This document shows positions 34,311-42,906 of a stretch of DNA of 64,000 nucleotides, piece after piece. Origin of the DNA: Acidicapsa dinghuensis (GTDB lineage: Bacteria; Acidobacteriota; Terriglobia; Terriglobales; Acidobacteriaceae); the NCBI RefSeq assembly GCF_025685685.1, contig NZ_JAGSYH010000006.1, forward strand, positions 186,001 to 250,000, written 5' to 3'. Every line of letters starts with the position of its first letter. Position 1 is the stretch's first letter. A program made the position numbers and the translations under genes. The notes beneath the pieces are model-generated. The model was not told the origin of the DNA. It saw only the letters and a program-made list of their open reading frames with translations, and did not search any database.

Positions 34311-36947
34311 ATGTACGGCTTGAGAGCGCGTCTTCGAGCACTATTCCATGGAAAGTCCGAGCTGGACGAAGAACTGCAGTTTCATCTCGAGCAGGCTGTG
34401 CAAGCCATGCGCGAAGCCGGCATGGACGAAGCGGAGGCGCGGCGTAAGGCCATGATAGAGTTTGGCGGTGTAGAACGGACGCGCGAAGAGACCTATCGCC
34501 AGTGGCCCGGCTGGATCTTAGACAACTGCATGCAGGATCTTCGCTATGCCCTTCGCGGTTTTCGTCGTAGTCCCGTCTTTGCCGTTACAGCGATTGCCAC
34601 ACTGACACTCGGCATCGGCGCCACAACCGCTGTACTCAGCGTGATCGATCCAATTCTGTTTCGCAGCCTGCCCTATGCTCATGCAGATCAGCTCGTTTCG
34701 GTCGGGCTGACAGCGCCCATTATTCCTGATGAGTTCATGCTGGGTGGTTCTTATTACGTCTGGCGTGACAATCAGAGACCGTTTACAAGTTTCACATCAG
34801 AAACAGGCGTAGACGAGTGCGATCTGACGGAGCACAACCCCGCGCGGTTGAACTGCGCTCACGTCGAAGGAAATTTTCTATCTGTGCTGGGCATCGTTCC
34901 ATCCTTGGGACGCAACTTTCTGCCGGAAGAAGACAAGCCAAACGGGCCAAAGGTTGCTCTCATTTCGTATCGATTGTGGCGCAGCCGTTATGCCTCTAAT
35001 CCCGCAGTCATCGATAAGCTGATCGACATCGACGGAACGGCAACGCGCATCGTAGGTGTTCTGCCGCAGGGTTTTGAAATGCCGGCGCTCGAACCCGCCG
35101 ATATTCTTTTGCCACAAGTATTGAACGAGGCAGAGCAGCGAAAGGCTGACCCGGGAAGGGTGATGTATGCCTACGCGCGGCTAAAGCCCGGCATCACGAT
35201 GGAACAGGCTGCTCAATCGTTGCAGCCACTGTTTCAATATTCGCTGAAGCTCGTTCCTCCAGCTTTTCAAAAAGAGGTTCATCTTCGTGTGCGCTCAGTG
35301 CGCGACCGGCAGATGCAGCATGTGCGATTAACCGCATGGATATTGTTTGGTGCAGTGTTGGCCGTGTTCATGATTGCCTGTGCCAACGTGGCTGGACTGA
35401 TGCTTGCCCGCGCCGCCGCACGAGAGCGGGAACTCGCCGTGCGTTCGGCCCTTGGCGCAAGCCGGGGACAGCTGGTGCAGCAGACAATGATTGAGGCTGC
35501 GCTCCTGTCGTTGATTGCAGCCATTGCTGGCTGGGCGCTAGCGGCAATACTGCTTCACCTCTTTGTCGCGATCTCGCCGGCAGCGATGCCATTTCTCGAT
35601 AAAGCCCACTTGGACATTCGTATAGCGGCGGCCACGTTAATACTGACCGCATGTTGTGCGATAGGGCTAGGTGTTCTCGCTAGCCTTCATCGCCCTCGTG
35701 CACTGTCGCTAATGATGCGCGGTTCTCCCTTCGGAGCTCAGGCACTGCTGCGTCGCATGATGATGGTTGCACAGATTGCGATAAGCATGGTCTTGCTCAC
35801 TGCTTCTGCGCTGTTGGTCCGCAGCTTCTGGAATCTGCAGAACCAGAATCTCGGCTTGACCCCAACAGGAGTAGTCACGGCCAGCATCGAGCTCGGCCAG
35901 CAGGGTTACAACACTGGACAAAAGCAGATGCAGTTCTTTCTTCAGGCAGAGACCGCACTGCGCCGTCTGCCCGGAGTAACCGCAGTCGGCATGAGCGATA
36001 CGCTTCCACCCGCTGGAGGGCATCACGAGTCGATCCTGCACGTCATGGCTGTCCAGGGCAAACCATCGGCTGGCATCTCTGAGGGAACAGGCGGCATGGT
36101 CGCATGGCGTTGGGTCACACCCGACTACTTCAAGGTGCTCTCGATTCCTTTTGTAGCCGGACGCAACTTCACTGAGGCCGAGCGGACAGGTACAGAGCAC
36201 GAGATGATTGTGAGTCAGCTCTTGGCGGATCTTCTCTTTCCTGGCTCAGACTCTGTACAGAAAGCCCTTGGGCAGCAAGTACGGCCCAGTCCCAACGAAC
36301 CCTGGTACACAATCGTCGGTGTGGTCGGCAACGTACGGAACTCAGGATTGGCCAACGCCGATGAGCCGGAATATTATCGCTTGAGTCGCAGCGCACCCGA
36401 TGACTGGCGGCGTTCCGGCGTTTTGATTCTCGCTACATCTACTCCACCACACGCTCTTGTGCCATGGGTACGCTCTGAGATCGCGCGTATCGATCCTGTG
36501 ACTCCAGTAGAGATCGAAGCGTTGAGTGAACGTGTAGGCAAACTGGCGGATAGACCGCGTTTTGAAGCGGCGCTGTTGAGCTTCTTTGCTCTCGCCGGAT
36601 TAGGCATGGCTCTGATTGGTTTGTACGGATTAGTCGCATACATTGCCGAGCGGCGGACATCTGAGATCGGAGTGCGCATGGCCCTCGGCGCAGATCGAGG
36701 TGACGTGCTGAGACTGATAGCGTGGGAAGGGATGCGATTAGTTGTCTTAGGCGGTGCGCTGGGGCTCGCAGCGTCGCTTGCTTCTGCGATACTGTTGCGG
36801 CATCTGCTCTTCCAGGTAGGTCCATACGATCCGGCTGTCTTTATTGGTGTGTCGGTGCTCCTGTGTCTTGTAGCGTTCGCGGCAATCCTCGCTCCAGCGC
36901 GGAAGGCAATGCGGGTAGAGCCCGTCGTGGCGTTGCGCTGCGAGTAG
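34311..36947 (+). CDS. ADOP-type orphan MacB/FtsX permease 2
   Basis: An 878-aa paralogue of the preceding permease, 13 bases downstream, with the same order: N-terminal DEELQFHLEQAVQAMREAGMDEAEARRKAMIEFGG, first helix FAVTAIATLTLGIGATTAVLSVIDPILFRSLPY, MacB-like domain, central helices, second repeat and C-terminal FtsX block (ALGADRGDVLRLIAWEGMRLV, ending RVEPVVALRCE). Many aligned segments are close to identical to permease 1, so the pair arose by tandem duplication, but the periplasmic parts differ clearly. No ATPase gene is adjacent. The two probably work together under PadR control. Confidence 0.9.
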   Translation: MYGLRARLRALFHGKSELDEELQFHLEQAVQAMREAGMDEAEARRKAMIEFGGVERTREETYRQWPGWILDNCMQDLRYALRGFRRSPVFAVTAIATLTLGIGATTAVLSVIDPILFRSLPYAHADQLVSVGLTAPIIPDEFMLGGSYYVWRDNQRPFTSFTSETGVDECDLTEHNPARLNCAHVEGNFLSVLGIVPSLGRNFLPEEDKPNGPKVALISYRLWRSRYASNPAVIDKLIDIDGTATRIVGVLPQGFEMPALEPADILLPQVLNEAEQRKADPGRVMYAYARLKPGITMEQAAQSLQPLFQYSLKLVPPAFQKEVHLRVRSVRDRQMQHVRLTAWILFGAVLAVFMIACANVAGLMLARAAARERELAVRSALGASRGQLVQQTMIEAALLSLIAAIAGWALAAILLHLFVAISPAAMPFLDKAHLDIRIAAATLILTACCAIGLGVLASLHRPRALSLMMRGSPFGAQALLRRMMMVAQIAISMVLLTASALLVRSFWNLQNQNLGLTPTGVVTASIELGQQGYNTGQKQMQFFLQAETALRRLPGVTAVGMSDTLPPAGGHHESILHVMAVQGKPSAGISEGTGGMVAWRWVTPDYFKVLSIPFVAGRNFTEAERTGTEHEMIVSQLLADLLFPGSDSVQKALGQQVRPSPNEPWYTIVGVVGNVRNSGLANADEPEYYRLSRSAPDDWRRSGVLILATSTPPHALVPWVRSEIARIDPVTPVEIEALSERVGKLADRPRFEAALLSFFALAGLGMALIGLYGLVAYIAERRTSEIGVRMALGADRGDVLRLIAWEGMRLVVLGGALGLAASLASAILLRHLLFQVGPYDPAVFIGVSVLLCLVAFAAILAPARKAMRVEPVVALRCE

Positions 36948-36982
36948 CAGCGAGCTGAAGCAGTTCCGGTAAGCTGGATGCG

Positions 36983-37912
36983 ATGCCTGATACCGATCGC
37001 AAACCTGAATTGACATCGAAAGCGAAGACTGAACCCGAAACGGCCGTTCTGCTCATCGACTGCCCAGATCGCAAAGGCCTTGTTGCTCGCGTCTCAGGCC
37101 TGCTCTACGGGCAAGGCGCCAACATCCTCCATGCCGATCAGCACCAGGACCACGAACTAGGCCTCTTCTTCATGCGTGTCGAGTGGTCTCCCGACAGCAG
37201 CGCCAATGCAGTATCTTCCACAGCTAATAACGACGTCATCTTCGCCTTCAAGCAATCCTTCCAGTCACTCGCGTCCGAACTGCAAATGCGTTGGCAACTC
37301 CATCGCTTCAGCCACAAGCCACGCGTCGCCATCTTCTGCTCGCAATATCTGCATTGCCTGGCCGATTTGCTCCACCGTCACAGCTCTGGAGAGTTGCCAT
37401 GCGAGATCGCCATCATCGTCTCCAACCATCGTGAAGCCGAGCTCCTCGCCGCCTTCTACGGTATCCGCTTCGAACACATCCCCGTCACCCCAACGACTCG
37501 CGTAGACGCCGAACAGCAGCAGCGTGATTTGCTCGCCTCGCTCCAAATCGAGCTCGTCATCCTCGCCCGCTACATGCAGATTCTCACCGAGGATTTTGTC
37601 GCACGCTACCCGGCAGCCATCATCAATGTGCACCACTCATTCCTGCCCGCATTCATCGGCGCACGTCCCTATCATGCAGCCCACACCCGCGGCGTCAAGC
37701 TCATCGGAGCCACCAGTCATTACGTCACCACCGCGCTGGACGATGGCCCCATCATTGAGCAGGACGTAGCCCGCATTTCTCACCGCGACCAGGTTCCCGA
37801 TCTAATCGCCCGTGGACGCGACCTGGAGCGCATCGTGCTCTCCCGCGCCGTTCGCTGGCATCTTGAACACCGCATCCTCTGCTACGGCAACAAAACAGTA
37901 GTCTTCGACTAA
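36983..37912 (+). CDS. purU: Formyltetrahydrofolate deformylase PurU
   Basis: Hydrolyses 10-formyl-THF to THF and formate, balancing one-carbon pools and supplying formate for purine synthesis. The 309 residues have an N-terminal ACT domain (about 20-100; TAVLLIDCPDRKGLVARVSGLLYGQGANILHADQH) and a formyltransferase-like catalytic domain with NVHHSFLPAFIGARPY and GATSHYVTTALDDGPIIEQD, which hold the catalytic Asn, His and Asp. The length is typical of PurU. It starts 35 bases after the permease pair but is functionally unrelated to it. Confidence 0.95.
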   Translation: MPDTDRKPELTSKAKTEPETAVLLIDCPDRKGLVARVSGLLYGQGANILHADQHQDHELGLFFMRVEWSPDSSANAVSSTANNDVIFAFKQSFQSLASELQMRWQLHRFSHKPRVAIFCSQYLHCLADLLHRHSSGELPCEIAIIVSNHREAELLAAFYGIRFEHIPVTPTTRVDAEQQQRDLLASLQIELVILARYMQILTEDFVARYPAAIINVHHSFLPAFIGARPYHAAHTRGVKLIGATSHYVTTALDDGPIIEQDVARISHRDQVPDLIARGRDLERIVLSRAVRWHLEHRILCYGNKTVVFD

Positions 37913-38052
37913 CTAGGAGAGCGGGCATCACAAACGTGCGGATCTACGGTTTTCCGTCCACCGTTCATCTGTCCACTGTTTGCTCCACCTGAATCATTTT
38001 CCGGTCGTCGGCATCGAATTAGTTGTTGTAACAAGTATTTTGAGGATTCATC

Positions 38053-39099
38053 ATGCAAATCGGTATCGACAGCTTCGCCGCCTCCATCCAAAACCCCGAA
38101 ACCGGCGCGACAATCGCACCCACCGAGCGCTTGCGCAACCTCATCGAAGAGATCGAGTTAGCCGATCAGGTCGGCCTCGATATCTTCGGCGTCGGCGAGC
38201 ATCACCGCGAAGAATTCCTCGATTCCGCGCCAACCATGATCTTGGCGGCCGCTGCGTCACGGACCAAGAACATTCGTCTTTCCAGCGCCGTCACAGTGCT
38301 CAGCGCCGCAGACCCTGTGCGCGTCTTCCAGGAGTTCGCAACGCTGGATCTCATCTCTAACGGCCGTGCCGAGATGGTCGTTGGCCGCGGCTCGTTCGTT
38401 GAGGCCTATCCACTCTTCGGTCTTAAGCTCGAAGACTACGAATCACTCTTCGTGGAAAAACTCGACTTGCTACTCAAGATCCGCGACAACCTCAAAATCG
38501 ACTGGAGCGGCAAGCATCGTCCTGCACTGCACGACCAAGCCGTTTATCCTCGCCCTGTGCAGCAGGAGTTGCCGATCTGGATCGGCGTCGGTGGTACGCC
38601 GCAATCTTTTGCTCGCGCCGGCTATCTGGGCATGCCGTTGATGGTGGCGATTATCGGCGGACAGCAGCATCGCTTCCGTCCGCTGATTGACTTGTACCGT
38701 GAGGCAGGTGAGCGCTCCGGTTATGGGCCGGAAAAGCTCAAGGTTGGTCTGCACATGTTCGGCTTTGTCGGCGAAAGCACGCAGCAGGCAGCCGATGATT
38801 TCTATCCCGGCTACGCGACGATGATGAGTCAGATCGGCAAAGAGCGCGGCTGGCCCCCGATTACCCGTGCACAGTACGATGCTACTCGCTCGCCACATGG
38901 GGCTTTCCTTATCGGAGATCCGGAGGCTGTAGTTGAAAAGGTGCTCTATACCAATGAAGCGCTGGGAGGTGTTACCCGTCTGGATTTCCAGATGACTTCG
39001 GCGCATCTCGACCACAGCAAAATGCTCAAGGCCATCGAACTGCTGGGAACCAAGGTCGCACCAGCGGTACGCAAGGAACTGGCGACGGCATCGGTCTGA
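38053..39099 (+). CDS. LLM-class (luciferase-like) flavin-dependent oxidoreductase
   Basis: The 348-aa product follows the bacterial-luciferase-like TIM-barrel pattern: MQIGIDSFAAS start, LADQVGLDIFGVGEHHREEF, IRLSSAVTVLSAADPVRVFQEFATLDLISNGRAEMVVGRGSF, and PIWIGVGGTPQSFARAGYLGMPL. Such enzymes use reduced FMN or F420; the substrate cannot be told. The ATG at 38053 is preceded by TGAGGATTC. The TGA stop lies inside a 30-bp perfect palindrome, which may end transcription. Confidence 0.9.
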   Translation: MQIGIDSFAASIQNPETGATIAPTERLRNLIEEIELADQVGLDIFGVGEHHREEFLDSAPTMILAAAASRTKNIRLSSAVTVLSAADPVRVFQEFATLDLISNGRAEMVVGRGSFVEAYPLFGLKLEDYESLFVEKLDLLLKIRDNLKIDWSGKHRPALHDQAVYPRPVQQELPIWIGVGGTPQSFARAGYLGMPLMVAIIGGQQHRFRPLIDLYREAGERSGYGPEKLKVGLHMFGFVGESTQQAADDFYPGYATMMSQIGKERGWPPITRAQYDATRSPHGAFLIGDPEAVVEKVLYTNEALGGVTRLDFQMTSAHLDHSKMLKAIELLGTKVAPAVRKELATASV

Positions 39100-39125
39100 A
39101 ATTGCTCCACGTGGAGCAATTTCAG
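39096..39125. repeat. 30-bp perfect palindrome over the stop codon of the LLM gene
   Basis: Bases 39096-39125 are fully self-complementary around the centre CAC|GTG at 39110/39111. The central 16-mer TGCTCCACGTGGAGCA resembles a ParB parS site. As RNA it could form a hairpin, but a U-tract is missing. Confidence 0.6.
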
Positions 39126-39301
39126 GCTTTCGTTCTGTGCTGCAAATTGCTCCTCGTAGAACACTTTTGGCTGAACTGCGAAGGCTTTGGCGAGGTTTGT
39201 TGGAAGTCGCGTCTTTTCAGGCACTTCCAATTGCGTAAAATTTTGCCATTTTGTGCCTTGTTACAGCGAATGGGAATCGCGGCATTGTTCCACACGGAAC
39301 G
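39103..39301. repeat. Cluster of three parS-like 16-bp elements
   Basis: Compared with the parS-type palindrome TGTTCCACGTGGAACA, the sites are TGCTCCACGTGGAGCA (39103-39118, 14/16 matches), TGCTCCTCGTAGAACA (39148-39163, 13/16) and TGTTCCACACGGAACG (39286-39301, 13/16). The consensus is recalled from other phyla, not derived from this genome. Confidence 0.45.
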
Positions 39302-39612
39302 CAGTGGAGCAAATTTTCGTGTGACGCCAATCCGGGGCCGAGATAGGTGAAACCAAAGTATCAAAGGCAGGCATTGTGCTTAGTGGTTTCTCGGGCCTAT
39401 CTCTTGAGACATTGGCCGTCTGTCGAGAGAATCAACCATTATTATGCGATCCCAATTTCGTAGAATGACTCGAACCATGAGCGGTTCAGCAGCCATACTG
39501 CGAGATCCAGGAAGTGACTAGCTCATTTTGCTGCCGCGAATGATTTGGAATGCACCGATAACTGAGGCCAAAGTTTCCCTGTCATGAGAAACTTTCGGGC
39601 AGGGACACGTCT
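39126..39612. other. Intergenic region before the AAA ATPase gene
   Basis: About 490 bases with lower GC than their surroundings. Two parS-like elements lie in the first third. The remainder shows no gene, and a possible CATGAGAAACTTTCGGGCAGGGA segment ends in the ribosome site of the next gene. No integrase site or terminal repeats were seen. Confidence 0.4.
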
Positions 39613-40392
39613 TTGCTTAAGAAAATCTCATTGCTACGGGATCGGGTCGTTGATTGGAATCGTTACCCATTCACCGTACCAGCGATTCGTAACCTTACTG
39701 AAGTGAATCTTCACTCCCGTGTCTGTCTCTTTACCGGCGAAAACGGCACTGGCAAGTCGACCCTCATTGAGGCGATTGCCGCGCACTATGGTTTTGGCCG
39801 CGAAGGCGGAACTCGAAATTTCTGGAATAACAGTACGAGCAGCAATCACGTGATCGATCCGCTCGTCACAGCCTTAAGACTATCGTTCGACAAGCGTACT
39901 GGCGCTGGATTTTTTCTGAGGGCCGAGAGTTTCTTTAACACTGCTACCTGGATTGATGAAGACTCTGAGTCTGGCGGTCTCGGAACGCCGATTGTGTCAT
40001 ATTACGGCGGTAAGAGTTTGCATACGAGGTCGCACGGGGAGACGTTCTTTACTATCCTTGACCTAAAAATGAGGCGAAATGGCCTCTTTCTTCTGGACGA
40101 ACCTGAAGCGGCTCTCTCTCCCCAAAGGCAGTTAGCCTTCCTAGTCCTTATAAGCGACACGATTAAGCGATGCTCGGATGCGCAATTCATCATCTCGAGT
40201 CATTCGCCTATTTTGCTGGGCTTTCCAGAAGCTCAAATCATTTCCTTTGATCGCGGTCGCGTTGAGGAGATTCCTTACGAACAAACAGATCCTTATCGCA
40301 TCGTTCAGCGCTTTGTGAATGACCGCGAACAATGCATTCACGAGTTGCTTGCCGATCAGGAGCCTCAAAGAGAGCTGTTCGACGATCTTTGA
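39613..40392 (+). CDS. Orphan AAA/ABC-type ATPase (AAA_21-like)
   Basis: The 259-aa protein has Walker A GENGTGKST (42-50), a signature-like HTRSHGET stretch (137-143), Walker B LFLLDEPEAAL with Asp162-Glu163, and a switch His in IISSHSP (His197). This is the layout of single-domain AAA ATPases related to OLD/RecF-type ATPases, seen both in phage-defence loci and alone. The start is TTG 39613 after AGGGACA. GC is lower than in neighbouring genes, and there is no nuclease partner next to it, so it may be a horizontally acquired or solitary gene. Its function is unknown. Confidence 0.82.
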   Translation: MLKKISLLRDRVVDWNRYPFTVPAIRNLTEVNLHSRVCLFTGENGTGKSTLIEAIAAHYGFGREGGTRNFWNNSTSSNHVIDPLVTALRLSFDKRTGAGFFLRAESFFNTATWIDEDSESGGLGTPIVSYYGGKSLHTRSHGETFFTILDLKMRRNGLFLLDEPEAALSPQRQLAFLVLISDTIKRCSDAQFIISSHSPILLGFPEAQIISFDRGRVEEIPYEQTDPYRIVQRFVNDREQCIHELLADQEPQRELFDDL

Positions 40393-40425
40393 GACTCCCA
40401 AGTTCACCGATTTTTGGTGACGAAA

Positions 40426-41241
40426 TTAGTTCATTCGCAGTTGCACGGAAAGCTCAAAGAGCAACACGCCCGTGGCTACTGCGGCATTGATCGAGTCGGC
40501 ACGTCCACACATCGGAATGCGAGTCAAAAAGTTAGATGCGCCCATGAGTACTTCAGAAAGTCTGTGCCGTTCGCTGCCGACCAACAGGACCGCTGGCCAT
40601 CGGCTCCGAAGTGTTTTGTAGTCGAGCAGTCCGTGCGGAGAGGAACCGATCATCGAGACATGATGGGAGCGCGCCCAGTTCACCAACTCACGGCTTGTGC
40701 ATTGTATTAGCCTCTGTGCGAATAGGGAACCCATCGTCGCGCGGACGCATCCTGGGTCCCAAGGGTCGATGCTTGGACCAAGCAGAAAAATTCCTTCGAC
40801 TCCAGCTGCTTCTGCAGTGCGAATAATCGTTCCCAAATTGCCTGGCTGATCTACCGATTCGACAGCAAGCCAGAGTGCCTCCTGTCTGATCGGAGTGATA
40901 TCAATAGAACTCCAGTGTTGTCTCAGAACCGCTCCAACGCCCTGTGGTTCAGCAGCGAGCGTGAGATCGCGATAGAGGGTTGGAGCAAGACGAATGCCTG
41001 GCGTACCTGCGCGCCTTAGTTTGCGCACCAGCTTTTGCCCGAAACGGTTGGAAAAGATGGAAGGATCGACGAAGAGTTGTTCGATTGGTGCGCTTTCTTC
41101 TACAGCGCGAGCCAAATGCCTTATACCTTCGATTAGATAGTTGCCTGTACGTTGTCGACCTTGGAAGGTTTGCAAGGAGCGAAGCCTGAGGTACTGGCGA
41201 TCGCGGAGATCTGTTACTAGAGGGTATTCCTTTTCATGCAT
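40426..41241 (-). CDS. SpoU/TrmH-family RNA 2'-O-methyltransferase
   Basis: The 271-aa product from ATG 41241 (AGAGGAA just upstream) has an RNA-binding N-terminal part (RLRSLQTFQGRQRTGNYLIEGIRHLARAV) and the knotted SPOUT domain: motif 1 ESVDQPGNLGTIIRTAEAAGV, motif 2 LLVGSERHRLS and motif 3 IPMCGRADSINAAVATGVLLFE. It likely methylates a ribose in rRNA or tRNA with S-adenosylmethionine. The open frame to 41598 was not used. It is divergent from the SPFH gene, and 33 bases separate it from the convergent ATPase gene. Confidence 0.93.
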   Translation of the reverse strand: MHEKEYPLVTDLRDRQYLRLRSLQTFQGRQRTGNYLIEGIRHLARAVEESAPIEQLFVDPSIFSNRFGQKLVRKLRRAGTPGIRLAPTLYRDLTLAAEPQGVGAVLRQHWSSIDITPIRQEALWLAVESVDQPGNLGTIIRTAEAAGVEGIFLLGPSIDPWDPGCVRATMGSLFAQRLIQCTSRELVNWARSHHVSMIGSSPHGLLDYKTLRSRWPAVLLVGSERHRLSEVLMGASNFLTRIPMCGRADSINAAVATGVLLFELSVQLRMN

Positions 41242-41409
41242 TTCCTCTTTGGTGGATAGGTCCACCGGCCATGTGTGTTTTCTTGCTAGTCGATTTTGAC
41301 AAATGTCTTTAAGCAGCGCAAGAACATGATTCAAGATCCAAAAGATATACACTTCCTCAAAATGTACGAGTGCCATAGACTTGCACACTATCTGAATTCG
41401 GCATCGAGC

Positions 41410-41426
41410 TTGGCACACGCGCTGCG
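41410..41426 (+). promoter_or_regulatory. Candidate sigma54 promoter of the SPFH gene
   Basis: TTGGCAC (41410-41416) and CTGC (41422-41425) give the exact GG-N10-GC spacing of a -24/-12 promoter with one change (CTGC for TTGC). The GC is 45 bases upstream of the start codon, a natural distance. Confidence 0.55.
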
Positions 41427-41470
41427 GCAAGGTATCCTTGCTGACGAAATCACACGTTTGAGGAGACTGC

Positions 41471-42307
41471 ATGGCAATCACTCGCCAGGTTATTACTTCA
41501 CTGCAAAACGGCACGGATTTGTTGGGTACCAGGAATCTCGCTGTCATCCTCGTGGATGAAAGCATCGTCTCCGGGTCGCTGCTTACTGTTGAAAGCAATC
41601 ACTTCTGCGTGCTCAAGTCGCGCGGCGCAGTATTAAACGTGTATGAAACCGGGCAATATGCGCTTTCTACCCCCGACAAGCCGCTGCTCGGCTCAATTGC
41701 CCAGGGATTTTTCGGTGGTAATTCCCCTTGGGTCTTTGAGGTGATCTATATCAACCGATCCAAGTTGCTGGTGCGCAGCGAAGGCGTAGCCACCAGCGAA
41801 GAGATGGCTGAGATGGCCTATCAGGTTGATTACTACATTCATGTCGATACCCCGCAGGCGGCGCTTGATCTGATCACGCACATGCCATTCAACGGTGCGT
41901 TCATCGACGTGCGCCAGGTTGCGGAGTATGCGGGGCCGGCCATCGAGCAGTCCATCAATCAGATTGTCCAGGTTACAAAGATGGAGGACATCAACGAGCA
42001 CATCAATGATGTGCGGGAGCTCGTTAAGAATCATCTGACCGACTTTTTGAAGGCTTATGGAATCACGCTCAACGATCTGAAGATTCTGATCATGCCCAAG
42101 GACGAGCGCATGCGCGAATTGATTTCGCTGCAGGCCATCGGCCTTACGCCAATCGAGGCAGTGCGCTACTATCTCGCGCTCAAGATGGCTGACAAGGGGT
42201 TGATTTCAGCGCCCAATGCAGCGGCTGGTGTTCCGTTCACTATCGGAGGCGGGACGACCGGAGTTTATTCTTTGGGCGACGACGTCAAACTGAGTGGTGA
42301 AAAATAG
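41471..42307 (+). CDS. SPFH/Band 7 domain protein
   Basis: The 278-aa product has the SPFH/prohibitin-type fold: VESNHFCVLKSRGAVLNVYETGQYALSTPDKP, FEVIYINRSKLLVRSEGVATSEEMAEMAYQVDYYIHVDTPQAALDLI and a coiled-coil-like helix up to about residue 205, then AGVPFTIGGGTTG near the end. There is no N-terminal membrane helix, as in the YdjI-like soluble SPFH proteins that attach to the membrane. Such proteins organise membrane microdomains or handle envelope stress. ATG 41471 has GAGGAG upstream. It overlaps the next gene by one base. Confidence 0.85.
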   Translation: MAITRQVITSLQNGTDLLGTRNLAVILVDESIVSGSLLTVESNHFCVLKSRGAVLNVYETGQYALSTPDKPLLGSIAQGFFGGNSPWVFEVIYINRSKLLVRSEGVATSEEMAEMAYQVDYYIHVDTPQAALDLITHMPFNGAFIDVRQVAEYAGPAIEQSINQIVQVTKMEDINEHINDVRELVKNHLTDFLKAYGITLNDLKILIMPKDERMRELISLQAIGLTPIEAVRYYLALKMADKGLISAPNAAAGVPFTIGGGTTGVYSLGDDVKLSGEK

Positions 42308-42858
42308 TGGCGGGCGAGGGATTTTACGACGCAGGCGCATTGCGGCAGATTGCGACCAATCTGTTTTATGGCTGGGGCTATAACTTCTACCGTGCCGAGA
42401 ACCAGTTGCGCGCCGACGATCAGTTGGTACGCAGCCAGGCCGCAGCTCTGCTTGGCAATGCAATGGCAAGTGTGGAATCAGCGGAAAGTAACTACAGGCG
42501 CGAGTTTCTGCCGCCGCCTTCGCGCTCCAAACCATTTCCCGATGCTGTCGCGGTTGCTTCCGCGCAGAGCTTGGAGCGTCTCGGGCGATCGATCGGTGCG
42601 ATCAAAGCAGCGTTGACGCACCAACCTGTACCGGAAAACGATCGCATGACGCAACGGTATCGAGAAGAGGCACCAACGCTGCAGCGGCTGATCGCAATTG
42701 ATGAGCGTCTGGCGGGGCAGTGCGAACTGCTGCGCACGATGGTCAACCAAAAAGATGCCGATACATTGCTAACTCGTATGAAAGATCTTGAAGCAGGCAT
42801 GGAAGCGATTCGGAGCACACTGCAAGATCGCGAAGCCGTTCTACTCGGCCGCTTATAG
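42307..42858 (+). CDS. Helical protein coupled to the SPFH gene, unknown function
   Basis: The 183-aa product starts with GTG 42307, overlapping the SPFH stop, so it is translationally coupled. It is almost all helical with no membrane segment: GEGFYDAGALRQIATNLFYGWGYNFYRAENQLRADDQLVRSQAA and, after a Pro-rich turn (about 65-80), a long coiled-coil-like C-terminal part (QRLIAIDERLAGQCELLRTM...DLEAGMEAIRSTLQDRE). I do not recognise a family. Its tight coupling makes it a likely partner or regulator of the SPFH protein. Confidence 0.75.
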   Translation: MAGEGFYDAGALRQIATNLFYGWGYNFYRAENQLRADDQLVRSQAAALLGNAMASVESAESNYRREFLPPPSRSKPFPDAVAVASAQSLERLGRSIGAIKAALTHQPVPENDRMTQRYREEAPTLQRLIAIDERLAGQCELLRTMVNQKDADTLLTRMKDLEAGMEAIRSTLQDREAVLLGRL

Positions 42859-42906
42859 CACGGTTGGATTAGCAGGCCCCATCAAATGCGCTGTTTACAA
42901 TAGCTT

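Noticed and set aside
39096-39125. Intrinsic terminator of the LLM gene
   Set aside because: The palindrome is long but has no U-tract and overlaps the stop codon; a DNA-binding site is at least as likely.
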